64,000 nucleotides of DNA from Acidobacteriaceae bacterium. GTDB lineage: Bacteria; Acidobacteriota; Terriglobia; Terriglobales; Acidobacteriaceae. Shown here piece after piece: positions 52,597 to 60,185 of this stretch. Below the pieces are notes generated by a model. That model saw nothing but the letters and a program-made list of their open reading frames with translations. It was not told where the DNA came from and searched no databases. Made by a program: the position numbers and the translations under genes. The first letter of the stretch is position 1, and each line of letters opens with the position of its first letter. The DNA lies in the NCBI GenBank assembly GCA_030041515.1, contig JASHNS010000039.1, positions 1 through 64,000 on the forward strand, given 5' to 3'.

Positions 52597-53583
52597 TTAG
52601 CTCGACTTCGCTTTTTTGATTTCTTCGGTCAGCGCGGGGACCACCTGGAAGAGGTCGCCGACCACGGCCACGTCGGCGATTTCGAAGATGGGCGCTTCGG
52701 GGTCCTTGTTGATGGCGACGATGGTGCGCGCGCCCTTCATGCCGACGATGTGCTGAATCGCTCCGCTGACGCCGAGGCCGATGTAGAGCCTGGGCGCGAC
52801 GGTCTGACCGGACGAGCCGATCTGGCGCTCCAGCGGCAGCCAGCCGTTGTCGCAGATGGGCCGCGAGGCGCCGATTTCGCCGCCCAGCGCAGTAGCCAGA
52901 TTCTCGACCAGCGGCATATTTTTCTGCTCGCGGATGCCGCGTCCGACGGCGACAATCGTTTCCGCCTGCGACAGGTCCACCATCTGCTTCGCTTCCTGGA
53001 AGACCTCGTGCGGGGTGACGCGCGGCGCTCCGTCACCACCGGCAGCAGCCACGGTTTCGACCGGCGTCTGGCCCGGCGCAGCCTGATCGCCGCGGAAGGC
53101 GCCGATCTGGATGGTGGCCATCCACGGCGCATCGCCGCCGAAGGAGACGTCCGCCGCGAACTTGCCCTGGAACATTTGCCGCGTGAAGAGCAGCTTGCCG
53201 CCTTCGTACTTGTATCCGGTCGCGTCGGAGATGAGCGTCCGGTCCAGCGCCAGCGCCAGCCGGGGGGCAAAGTCGCGCACCTGGTAGGTGTGCGGGAAGA
53301 GCACCAGCCTTGGCTGTTTTTGCTGGATGAAGGCCTTCAGCGCGGCGACGTAGGCGTCCGACGTGTACGCCTGGAGCGCCTCGCCCTCGAGCGCGTAAAC
53401 GTGGGTCGCGGCTTTTCCGGCCAGTTCCTGCGCCTGCGCGCCGATCCCCGCACCCGGCAGCGCCACTTCGACGGCCCAGCCCGTGTCGCGCGCGATGGCC
53501 TGCGCCGCTGCGATCGTCTCAAAGGAAACGCGATTCAGCTTGCCTTCCCGCTGCTCCGCTACGACAAGAATTGTGTCTGCCAT
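52597..53583 (-). CDS. etfA: Electron transfer flavoprotein alpha subunit
   Basis: 328 residues. The N-terminal nucleotide-binding-like domain begins DTILVVAEQREGKLNRVSFE. The C-terminal FAD domain carries VAVGRGIREQKNMPLVENLA, RPICDNGWLPLERQIGSSG then PRLYIGLGVSGAIQHIVGM, and INKDPEAPIFEIADVAVVGD, all diagnostic of EtfA. Pairs with EtfB to carry electrons from acyl-CoA and other dehydrogenases to ETF-QO. The only ribosome-binding-like sequence is the AGGA inside a dispersed repeat ending just before the start (CTCAGGATGACTTTTTT). Confidence 0.95.
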   Translation of the reverse strand: MADTILVVAEQREGKLNRVSFETIAAAQAIARDTGWAVEVALPGAGIGAQAQELAGKAATHVYALEGEALQAYTSDAYVAALKAFIQQKQPRLVLFPHTYQVRDFAPRLALALDRTLISDATGYKYEGGKLLFTRQMFQGKFAADVSFGGDAPWMATIQIGAFRGDQAAPGQTPVETVAAAGGDGAPRVTPHEVFQEAKQMVDLSQAETIVAVGRGIREQKNMPLVENLATALGGEIGASRPICDNGWLPLERQIGSSGQTVAPRLYIGLGVSGAIQHIVGMKGARTIVAINKDPEAPIFEIADVAVVGDLFQVVPALTEEIKKAKSS

Positions 53584-53589
53584 AAAAAA

Positions 53590-53654
53590 GTCATCCTGAG
53601 CGAAGAAGCGCGAGCCAGGCTCGCGCTTCGCAGTTGAAGGAGCTGCATTTCAAC
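53590..53654. repeat. Dispersed repeat, CATCCTGAGCG family, inside the etf operon
   Basis: GTCATCCTGAGCGAAG, then a perfect 12-bp palindrome GAAGCGCGAGCC-A-GGCTCGCGCTTC (53605-53629), then GCAGTTGAAGGAGCTGCATT TCAAC. Same ends as the element at 477-583 with a different palindromic core. It fills the gap between the two-TM miniprotein gene and etfA. Confidence 0.75.
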
Positions 53655-53656
53655 AA

Positions 53657-53935
53657 TCAATACTCGTGAATCCGCCCGCGCCGCAGCCAGGTGCCGTACA
53701 GGCCGAAGGAGACGGCCACGATCCCGCAGATTACGTCGTAATAGAACATGGGATGTACCCAGCCCGGGCCGTAGGTCAGGTCCTGCCCCGTCCACGCCAG
53801 CAGCAGGATGGCAAAGAACGCGAACTGGCCGGACATCACCTGAAACAGCAGCCCGCGCCGCCGCCGGTTGTCCAGCGCTTCCACCTGCGCCGGGGTCATG
53901 CTCCGTTCGTCCGCCGGGATACTCAAATTCGCCAT
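53657..53935 (-). CDS. Small two-TM membrane protein in the etf gene run
   Basis: 92 residues from an ATG at 53933-53935. A polar start (DERSMTPAQVEALDNRRRRG) is followed by two membrane helices, LLFQVMSGQFAFFAILLLAW and VICGIVAVSFGLYGTWL, and ends RRGRIHEY. I do not recognise the family. Its place between etfB and etfA, on the same strand with short gaps, suggests a role linked to ETF electron delivery at the membrane or a housekeeping membrane function; this is inference. Confidence 0.65.
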   Translation of the reverse strand: MANLSIPADERSMTPAQVEALDNRRRRGLLFQVMSGQFAFFAILLLAWTGQDLTYGPGWVHPMFYYDVICGIVAVSFGLYGTWLRRGRIHEY

Positions 53936-54028
53936 CGTCGCTTTGGCTCCTCGAAATTCCGTGTCCACCATATTAAGCAAATTGCCGCACGATTGTCAGG
54001 CGGGAATCGCCGCCACGTACTTTCCGCG

Positions 54029-54799
54029 TCACAGCGCGCGCGCCTCGTTCTTCAGGTACTCGACCAGTTCCTTGGCCGCCTGCGCTGCCGGGCCTTCGAT
54101 CTTTTTCGTCTGCTTCTGACTTCCGGGCACGTAGAGCTTCTCGATCTTCTGCATGTGCGGGCTCAGCTTGCCCTCGATTTCTGCCCATGCGACCTTGCGC
54201 ATTGGCTTCGTCTTCGCCTGCTTGATGCCGATCAGCGTGGCGTAGCGCAGCTTGTTGATGCCGCTCTGGATGGTCAGCACCGCAGGCATGGGCATCTCGA
54301 TGTACTGATAGTGACCGGCTTCCAGCTCGCGCTTGAGTTTCAGGCCGTTCTCCGCCTTTTCGATGCCAATGATGATGGTGGCGTGGGGAATGCCGAGGAT
54401 CTCCGCCAGCAGCACGCCGGTTTGCGCCGCGCCGAAGTCGTCGGACTGGAGACCGGTGACGATGAGGTCGAAGTTCTCGCCCGCAATCGCCGCGGCCATC
54501 GCTCGCGCCGTGTTGCCCGCGTCCAGCTGCGCAAAGCGGTCGTCCTCCAGGTGGATGGCCCGATCCGCGCCCTTGGCCAGCGCCTCGCGCAGCACCTGCG
54601 CCGCGCGCGCGGGACCCGCGGTCAGCGCCGTCACCTCGCCGCCGTGCTTCTCCTTCTGGCGCAGCGCCTCTTCCAGCGCGTAGGCGTCCGGCTCGTTCGT
54701 CTCCCACGACACGTCGTCGCGGATCCATGTGCCCTGCTCGTTGAGCCGCAGCGGCGCGTCCTTTTGCGGAACCTGCTTGATGCAAACCAGGATTTTCAT
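54029..54799 (-). CDS. etfB: Electron transfer flavoprotein beta subunit
   Basis: 256 residues. Starts MKILVCIKQVPQKDAPLRLN, the typical EtfB N-terminus, with the AMP-binding region LIVTGLQSDDFGAAQTGVLL and the EtfB recognition helix area LPAVLTIQSGINKLRYATLI. Helical Lys-rich C-terminus. First of the etfB, miniprotein, etfA series. Confidence 0.95.
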   Translation of the reverse strand: MKILVCIKQVPQKDAPLRLNEQGTWIRDDVSWETNEPDAYALEEALRQKEKHGGEVTALTAGPARAAQVLREALAKGADRAIHLEDDRFAQLDAGNTARAMAAAIAGENFDLIVTGLQSDDFGAAQTGVLLAEILGIPHATIIIGIEKAENGLKLKRELEAGHYQYIEMPMPAVLTIQSGINKLRYATLIGIKQAKTKPMRKVAWAEIEGKLSPHMQKIEKLYVPGSQKQTKKIEGPAAQAAKELVEYLKNEARAL

Positions 54800-54905
54800 C
54801 GACTGGCAAGTATAGCGAACCGGGGACGATGCGGGAAAACCGGCCAGCCAGCGGCAGGGCGCCGCATCTTATATTCTTGAAGTATCCCCATTTTTTGAGA
54901 GATTC

Positions 54906-56516
54906 ATGATTTCTGTTTCCGACGTCACCATGCGCTACGGCGCCAAAATCCTCTTTGAAGAGGTTTCCACCACCTTCACGCCCGGCCGCCGCTACGGCCT
55001 CACCGGCCCCAACGGCGCCGGCAAGTCGACGTTCATGAAGATCCTTTCCGGCGACCTCGACCCGCAGAAAGGCAATGTCGTCCGCCCCAGAAAACTCTCC
55101 GTCCTCAGCCAGGACCAGTACGCCTTCGACGCCTTTCGCGTGATCGACACCGTCATCATGGGCAACAAAGGCCTGTGGGCCGCCCTCGCCGAGCGCGACA
55201 GGATCTACGAAAAGTCCGAACTGACGGACGACGACGGCATGCGCCTGGCGGAATTGGAAGGGATCGTCGGCGACGAGGACGGGTACACCGCCGAGTCGGA
55301 CGCCGCCGTTCTGCTGCAGGGGCTTGATATCCCCGATGAGCTGCACGAGCGCAAGATGAGCGAGCTGCAGGGCGGCCAGAAGGTGCGCGTGCTGCTGGCG
55401 CAGGCGCTCTTCGGCAAGCCGCAGGCGCTGCTGCTGGACGAGCCGACCAACTACCTCGATCTCGACTCCATCCACTGGCTCCAGGATTTCCTCACCCGCT
55501 TTGAGGGCACACTCATCACCATTTCGCACGACCGGCACTTCCTCAATTCGGTCTGCACGCACATCGCCGACATCGACTACCAGACCATCATCACCTACAC
55601 CGGCGGCTACGACGACATGGTGCTGGCGAAGACACAGATTCGCTCGCGCCTCGAATCCGAAAACGCGCAGCGCGAGAAGAAAATCGCCCAGCTGAACGAA
55701 TTCATCGCGCGCTTCTCCGCCGGAACACGCTCCTCGCAGGTCACCAGCCGCAAAAAGGAAGTGGAACGGCTGCAAACCACCGAGCTGGCTCGCTCCAACA
55801 TCGCGCGCCCTTACATCCGCTTCGACCAGAACCGGCCCTCCGGCAAGTACGTCGCGGAGATCGACGGCCTGCGCAAGGCGTACGGCGACCTCACCGTCAT
55901 TGGGGGATTCTCGGGGGGCATCATGCGCGGCGAAAAGATCTGCCTGATCGGCCGCAACGCCCAGGGCAAGACCACGATGCTCAAATCGCTGCTGGCCAAT
56001 CAGCCGAATCTCGCGGAGAAGGGCTTCGTCCTCGACGCCGGCAATGTGAAGTGGGGGCACGAAGTCCAGATCGGCTACTTCCCGCAGGACACGACTGGCG
56101 TGATCGAGCCCGGGACCACCGTCCTCGACTGGCTGCGCCAGTTCGACCCGAAAGCCACCACCGAGGACATCCGCGGCATCCTCGGCCAGATGCTCTTTCG
56201 CGGCGAGGAGGGACTGAAGCCGACGGCCGCGCTCTCCGGCGGCGAAGCCGCCCGGCTGATTTTCTGCAAGCTGATGCTGCTCAAGCCGAACCTGCTCATC
56301 CTCGACGAGCCGACCAACCACCTGGACCTTGAAGCCATCAACGCCCTCAACATCGCACTGCAAAGGTACGAAGGCACCGTCTTGCTGGTCACGCACGATC
56401 ACGACCTCATCGACGAAGTGGCCACGCGCATCTGGCACTTCGACCAGGGCGCGATCGAAGACTTCAAGGGTCCGTACGAGGAATACCAGCAGGCAGCGGC
56501 GACGGCGCGGGGATGA
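54906..56516 (+). CDS. ABC-F family ATPase (YbiT-like)
   Basis: 536 residues with two ABC domains and no membrane part. Walker A motifs are GPNGAGKST and GRNAQGKTT; signature motifs LQGGQKVRVLLAQAL and LSGGEAARLIFCKL; Walker B LLLDEPTNYLDL and LILDEPTNHLDL. The linker between domains (about 235-310) is charged and helical, as in ABC-F proteins that act on the ribosomal E site as translation factors. The short arm and overall length fit the YbiT branch. Divergent from etfB. It ends at a hairpin shared with the convergent sedolisin gene. Confidence 0.9.
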   Translation: MISVSDVTMRYGAKILFEEVSTTFTPGRRYGLTGPNGAGKSTFMKILSGDLDPQKGNVVRPRKLSVLSQDQYAFDAFRVIDTVIMGNKGLWAALAERDRIYEKSELTDDDGMRLAELEGIVGDEDGYTAESDAAVLLQGLDIPDELHERKMSELQGGQKVRVLLAQALFGKPQALLLDEPTNYLDLDSIHWLQDFLTRFEGTLITISHDRHFLNSVCTHIADIDYQTIITYTGGYDDMVLAKTQIRSRLESENAQREKKIAQLNEFIARFSAGTRSSQVTSRKKEVERLQTTELARSNIARPYIRFDQNRPSGKYVAEIDGLRKAYGDLTVIGGFSGGIMRGEKICLIGRNAQGKTTMLKSLLANQPNLAEKGFVLDAGNVKWGHEVQIGYFPQDTTGVIEPGTTVLDWLRQFDPKATTEDIRGILGQMLFRGEEGLKPTAALSGGEAARLIFCKLMLLKPNLLILDEPTNHLDLEAINALNIALQRYEGTVLLVTHDHDLIDEVATRIWHFDQGAIEDFKGPYEEYQQAAATARG

Positions 56517-56518
56517 CG

Positions 56519-56551
56519 GGAAACCGCAGACCGTAATCCGTAATCGGGGAA
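56519..56551. repeat. GTAGACC-family repeat at the ABC-F 3' end
   Basis: Reads GAAACCGCAGACCGTAATCC then GTAATCGGGG, directly after the ABC-F stop codon. Together with the inverted copy at 56604-56650 it brackets the terminator hairpin between two convergent genes. Confidence 0.45.
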
Positions 56552-56560
56552 TCGCGAAGG

Positions 56561-56597
56561 AAAAAGGCTGAGACGCTCAACGCGGCTCAGCCTTTCC
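56561..56597. terminator. Bidirectional terminator between ABC-F and sedolisin genes
   Basis: AAAGGCTGAG (56563-56572) pairs with CTCAGCCTTT (56586-56595). There is an A-run on the left and TTT on the right; the T-run is better for the minus-strand transcript. Confidence 0.75.
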
Positions 56598-56603
56598 TGT
56601 CTA

Positions 56604-56650
56604 CTGACTCCTGTCTGCGGTCTACGGGCTGCCGTCTCCCGTTTCCTGAT
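56604..56650 (-). repeat. GTAGACC-family repeat at the sedolisin 3' end
   Basis: On the minus strand GGAAACGGGAGACGGCAG then CCCGTAGACCGCAGACAGGA. The 11-mer CGGTCTACGGG (56618-56628) is identical to that beside the four-helix-bundle gene (11437-11447), with further matches on both sides. Confidence 0.6.
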
Positions 56651-56652
56651 CC

Positions 56653-59619
56653 TCAATTGATCGTCAGGGTCAGGCTGGTTTGCGCGGTAATGGCTCCGTT
56701 CACCGTATCCGCCCCATACAGCACGAACGTATAGGTGCCGGCAGCCACGTCGGTTCCACCTCCTCCGGTGAGGCAGCTTTTCCCGGTGCAACCTGTCGTG
56801 CCGCCCCCACCCCCGCCGCACCCGGTGGCAAAGCCGCCCAGGGCGAGGGCCAGCATCAGGCACCCGAGCGTGGCCAGCAGTTTCGAGCGCTTCCGCCGGA
56901 AGCCGAAGAGCAGCAGCCCGGCGAGCGCGGATGCGCCAAGGGGCACCGCGCCGCCAAAGGGCGCGTGGCTCCTGGCCTGGCCGCCGTGGGCCGTCATCGG
57001 CTTGATGCGGAAGAATCCAGGCTGCATGCTGCCACTGGAGGAAGAACAATTCCCCGACGAGGTATAGAACGTCAGCGTGGCCGTCGTCCCGCCCGTCGGC
57101 ACCGTCACTTCGCCGGTTGAAGCGTCGGTGTTCGCGCCGCTCAGGCCCAGGCAGCCGTCGGTGTAGAAGCTGTTGGCGTTGCTGCTGGTTACCTCATAGG
57201 ACAACAGCACCGTTCCCGCATACGAGCCCTGCGAGCCGAACGCGATCGAAGAGGTTCCTGTGGCGCCCGCCGAAACCGTGACCGTCGACGGCGATGGCGT
57301 CATCGTGAAGGCAGGTGGAACCGTTCCGCCCGACACCGTCAGGTTCACCGTGGCGCTCGATCCGCTGAAGTTTCCTCCGCCGGAGTAGACCACTTCGAGG
57401 ACGTGCGTACCGTTGAAGGTTGAGGTTGTGGGTGCGTAAGGGTAGGTTGCCACGCCGCCCGCGTTCAGCGTCAGAGTCGTCAGCTGGAATTCGGTTTGCT
57501 CCGTCGTGCCGTCGTAGAGGGTTACGGTACCCGTGGGGGTTCCGGACGCGGACGCGACGGTAATGGTGAGCAGGTCGCTTGCTCCTTCCGCGACGCTCGA
57601 GCTGGCCGGCACGACCGTGGTCGTGGTCAGCAGATTCGATGTCCCGACGGGCCACTTGTTCAACAGGTTGTTGAGGTCGACCGAGCCCAGTCCCGTTGCT
57701 TCGTCATACCCGGTGGTCGTCGTATAGTCGTTGACCGCATCCCCGGTGCAGTAGCTGGAGCCCGCCGTGCAGTTGTTCCCGCTGCCCGTTGGCGTGTCGT
57801 GGAAGGCTGAGCCGTACGTGGAGGAAGTGGAGGCGAGCGAATACAGCTCCGCCGCCGCAATGCCCTGGTTCGAGCCGGTCTTCTGATCGATGATCGCCAT
57901 CATGCCGGCAAAGATGGGCGCCGCGAAGCTGGTCCCCCCCGCCGCCGTCAGGTCCTGAGAGGACGAATCGCGGAAGCCGGCGTTGCAGCTGTTCGACTGC
58001 CCGCTCTGCCACGCCGACTGATCGCCGGTGCAGAACAGATATGGAGCGTTCACGTTGGAAGAATCCAGCGAAATGTCCGGCACTTCGCGGTTGCCCCCCG
58101 ACGAGAGGCCGGTCACGCCGGTTTGCCAGGTGGGTTTCGAGGCGAAGGCACTGACGCCTCCGCCGCCGGAACAGATCGCGTCGCCTGGGGCGCTGTTTTT
58201 GGTGGCGTATGCGCCGCAGGTCACGTCGTCGTTCCACGCCGTCTCCGGGATATAGGAGAGCGCGGAGCTGTTGTTGGTGGCGTTGGACTGGGACCAGTAC
58301 TGGGAAGCGTTGGCTCCATTCCCGTTCGGGCCATTCAGGTCCGCTGAGGCAAACTCCGTTCCGCCCACGCCGGTTACGTAATCGCTGCTGGCCGGATAGT
58401 TGACCGCCAGCACATCCTCCTGCGCCAGGGTGAGGCCCGAATACCCGTAGCACGCGGTCGAGCCGCTGTCGCCCGCTGAGGCAACAATGGTCTGGCCCTG
58501 CGAAGCGCCCTGCGCGGTAATCTGCTCCAGCGCACTGAACTCGGTGGTGGTGAATCCGCTGCCCTGCTCGCAGGCCCCGTAGCTGATGCTGATGACCGAG
58601 CCGATGTCGTTATCCACCGCATACTGCAGCGAATCGAAGACGTCGTCGTTCGAGTTGCTGCCGGTATAGACGAAGTCGATGGTCGCGCCCTTCGCGATGG
58701 CCCCGGAGTATTCCGTATCCAGGTCCGACTCGGCCTCATCCCCCGGGGAAACGACCGACGCGCCCGATCCGGGCACCACGATCATGTTCGGCGTGTTGAC
58801 GGGAACGCCTGCGGCATTATCGAAGTTCTGGATATCCGAGGCCTCGATCTCCGACTGCCCCATGATGGCGATGGTCACGCCCGCGCCGGTCCCGCTGGAA
58901 TTGTAGGCGGCGTTGATGTCATAGATGGTGGCCACGTCCCCGGGGGTCATGTAATTGTCGCCGCTCTGGGATGAGGTATACGCCGGCCGCGTGACGTTGG
59001 CGGGAGCGCGGCGCATCATCGGGTGGGGGCGGAAATCGTTCAGGTTCCCGATGTTCAGCACGACGCCCTGGAGCGCCGCCGGAATCGAGAGGCTCGTCCC
59101 GTTGGACCAGTGGGCCTTGCCGTCGACGGTATAGCGGTTCATCTGCGTCTGGAAGGCGTTCTCCACCTGCTCCACCGTGCCGGAGAAAGTAATGCTGGTG
59201 CGGCTGTTGGCCACGCGGACGATGCTGAATCCCTGTGACTGCAGCCACTGTTCCACCTTCTGCACGTCCGCGGGGCTTAACCCGAAGCGGGCGGCGAAGG
59301 CGGCCGGCGTCAGCCACTGGTGGTACTCCGGATTGCCGGGCGTGAGCTGCGCCTGGATGAGCGCCTTCAGCTCGGCCTCCTGCTCCGGCGTCAGGGCAAA
59401 GGTGAGTGTGATCCCCTCAATCGGCGTAGAGGCCGCCATGCGTCCGGTCTGCATCTGCCGGGCAATGCGCGGGTTCACGCTCCCAGGCAGCACCACGGAG
59501 TTATTGGGGTTGATGTCTTCGAGAATCCGGCTCCTGACCGCCTGTGCGGAGACGAGACTCCAGCTTCCGATGAGGCAGGCTGTCACGGCCAAACGACGTG
59601 CAATCCACGTGCAATTCAC
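56653..59619 (-). CDS. Sedolisin (S53) serine protease with Ig-like repeats and C-terminal anchor
   Basis: 988 residues from a GTG at 59617-59619 with GAGG upstream; signal peptide 1-26. An activation prodomain (about 65-200, ALTPEQEAELKALIQAQL) precedes the catalytic domain. Catalytic residues are Glu297 and Asp301 (DEAESDLDTEYSGA), oxyanion Asp384 (SAGDSGS) and Ser564 in GGTSFAAPIFAGM. After about 660 come an Ig-like repeat (TPTGTVTLYDGTTEQTEF) and a second beta domain. Near the C-terminus a hydrophobic segment with FGFRRKRSK is followed by another hydrophobic segment, a Gly/Cys-rich tract and a final beta unit. An acid-active extracellular endopeptidase; self-processing is expected from the family. 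Confidence 0.9.
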   Translation of the reverse strand: MNCTWIARRLAVTACLIGSWSLVSAQAVRSRILEDINPNNSVVLPGSVNPRIARQMQTGRMAASTPIEGITLTFALTPEQEAELKALIQAQLTPGNPEYHQWLTPAAFAARFGLSPADVQKVEQWLQSQGFSIVRVANSRTSITFSGTVEQVENAFQTQMNRYTVDGKAHWSNGTSLSIPAALQGVVLNIGNLNDFRPHPMMRRAPANVTRPAYTSSQSGDNYMTPGDVATIYDINAAYNSSGTGAGVTIAIMGQSEIEASDIQNFDNAAGVPVNTPNMIVVPGSGASVVSPGDEAESDLDTEYSGAIAKGATIDFVYTGSNSNDDVFDSLQYAVDNDIGSVISISYGACEQGSGFTTTEFSALEQITAQGASQGQTIVASAGDSGSTACYGYSGLTLAQEDVLAVNYPASSDYVTGVGGTEFASADLNGPNGNGANASQYWSQSNATNNSSALSYIPETAWNDDVTCGAYATKNSAPGDAICSGGGGVSAFASKPTWQTGVTGLSSGGNREVPDISLDSSNVNAPYLFCTGDQSAWQSGQSNSCNAGFRDSSSQDLTAAGGTSFAAPIFAGMMAIIDQKTGSNQGIAAAELYSLASTSSTYGSAFHDTPTGSGNNCTAGSSYCTGDAVNDYTTTTGYDEATGLGSVDLNNLLNKWPVGTSNLLTTTTVVPASSSVAEGASDLLTITVASASGTPTGTVTLYDGTTEQTEFQLTTLTLNAGGVATYPYAPTTSTFNGTHVLEVVYSGGGNFSGSSATVNLTVSGGTVPPAFTMTPSPSTVTVSAGATGTSSIAFGSQGSYAGTVLLSYEVTSSNANSFYTDGCLGLSGANTDASTGEVTVPTGGTTATLTFYTSSGNCSSSSGSMQPGFFRIKPMTAHGGQARSHAPFGGAVPLGASALAGLLLFGFRRKRSKLLATLGCLMLALALGGFATGCGGGGGGTTGCTGKSCLTGGGGTDVAAGTYTFVLYGADTVNGAITAQTSLTLTIN

Positions 59620-60129
59620 AGGGGGATACCTCGTAATGGTTCCTTTGGATAGAGGGAATCGGCCTCCGGAGGAGCCGCTCCGCCCTATTGTTCTCGATCT
59701 CCGGACCTTGCCTCGGCCGACGTCGTGCCCAGCCATGCGCCAAATTGCCTGAACAGGCTCCTGCACCCCGCCCCATACCCGCAGGCGGACGGGTTCATTG
59801 GAAATCCTCGTCTGAAGACAATTCAGGCATCGTGTAGCTGGATTAGACAGCAAAACCCCAGGAATTGTCTCGCTTTTCATGAGCGAAATTCACAGCCCGG
59901 ACGCAAAAGAGGCCAAATCGGCGATCGGTTACGGATTCAGCCGCCGTTGCCCCCGTCCCAGGCCCCCGGGGCGGCGGCGCTTCCCCGTCCGGGAAGGGGG
60001 GCGCCCCCAACGCCTGGCGCCTCTGCCCAGGGCGATCGGCACCGCTGCCGGCCCCGCATTCGCTGCCAGACCTCGCCCGGGGTTCTCTTTCCTGATACCA
60101 GCCAAAGGACTCTGCTTAATCGATTCAGC
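59620..60129. other. Divergent region between sedolisin and GH3 genes
   Basis: About 510 bases without a supported gene. It contains the sedolisin start signals and a very GC-rich inverted tract around 59970-60020 (CTTCCCCGTCCGGGAAGGGG then GCGCCCCC), resembling GC-rich palindromes at 3321 and about 21212. Frames across it are Pro/Arg-rich noise. Confidence 0.45.
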
Positions 60130-60159
60130 TTGACGCTGGTTCTTCTGCGCCAGTAGCAT
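60130..60159 (+). promoter_or_regulatory. Possible promoter of the GH3 gene
   Basis: TTGACG (60130-60135), 18-base spacer and TAGCAT (60154-60159). The -35 is good and the -10 is weak. The ribosome-binding site CAGGAG follows at about 60173. Confidence 0.35.
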
Positions 60160-60185
60160 GACGAAATCCGATCAGGAGTTGTCCC

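Noticed and set aside
53973-56438. Long minus-strand frame spanning the ABC-F gene and etfB
   Set aside because: Antisense to ABC-F and out of frame with etfB; both real genes have clear motifs.
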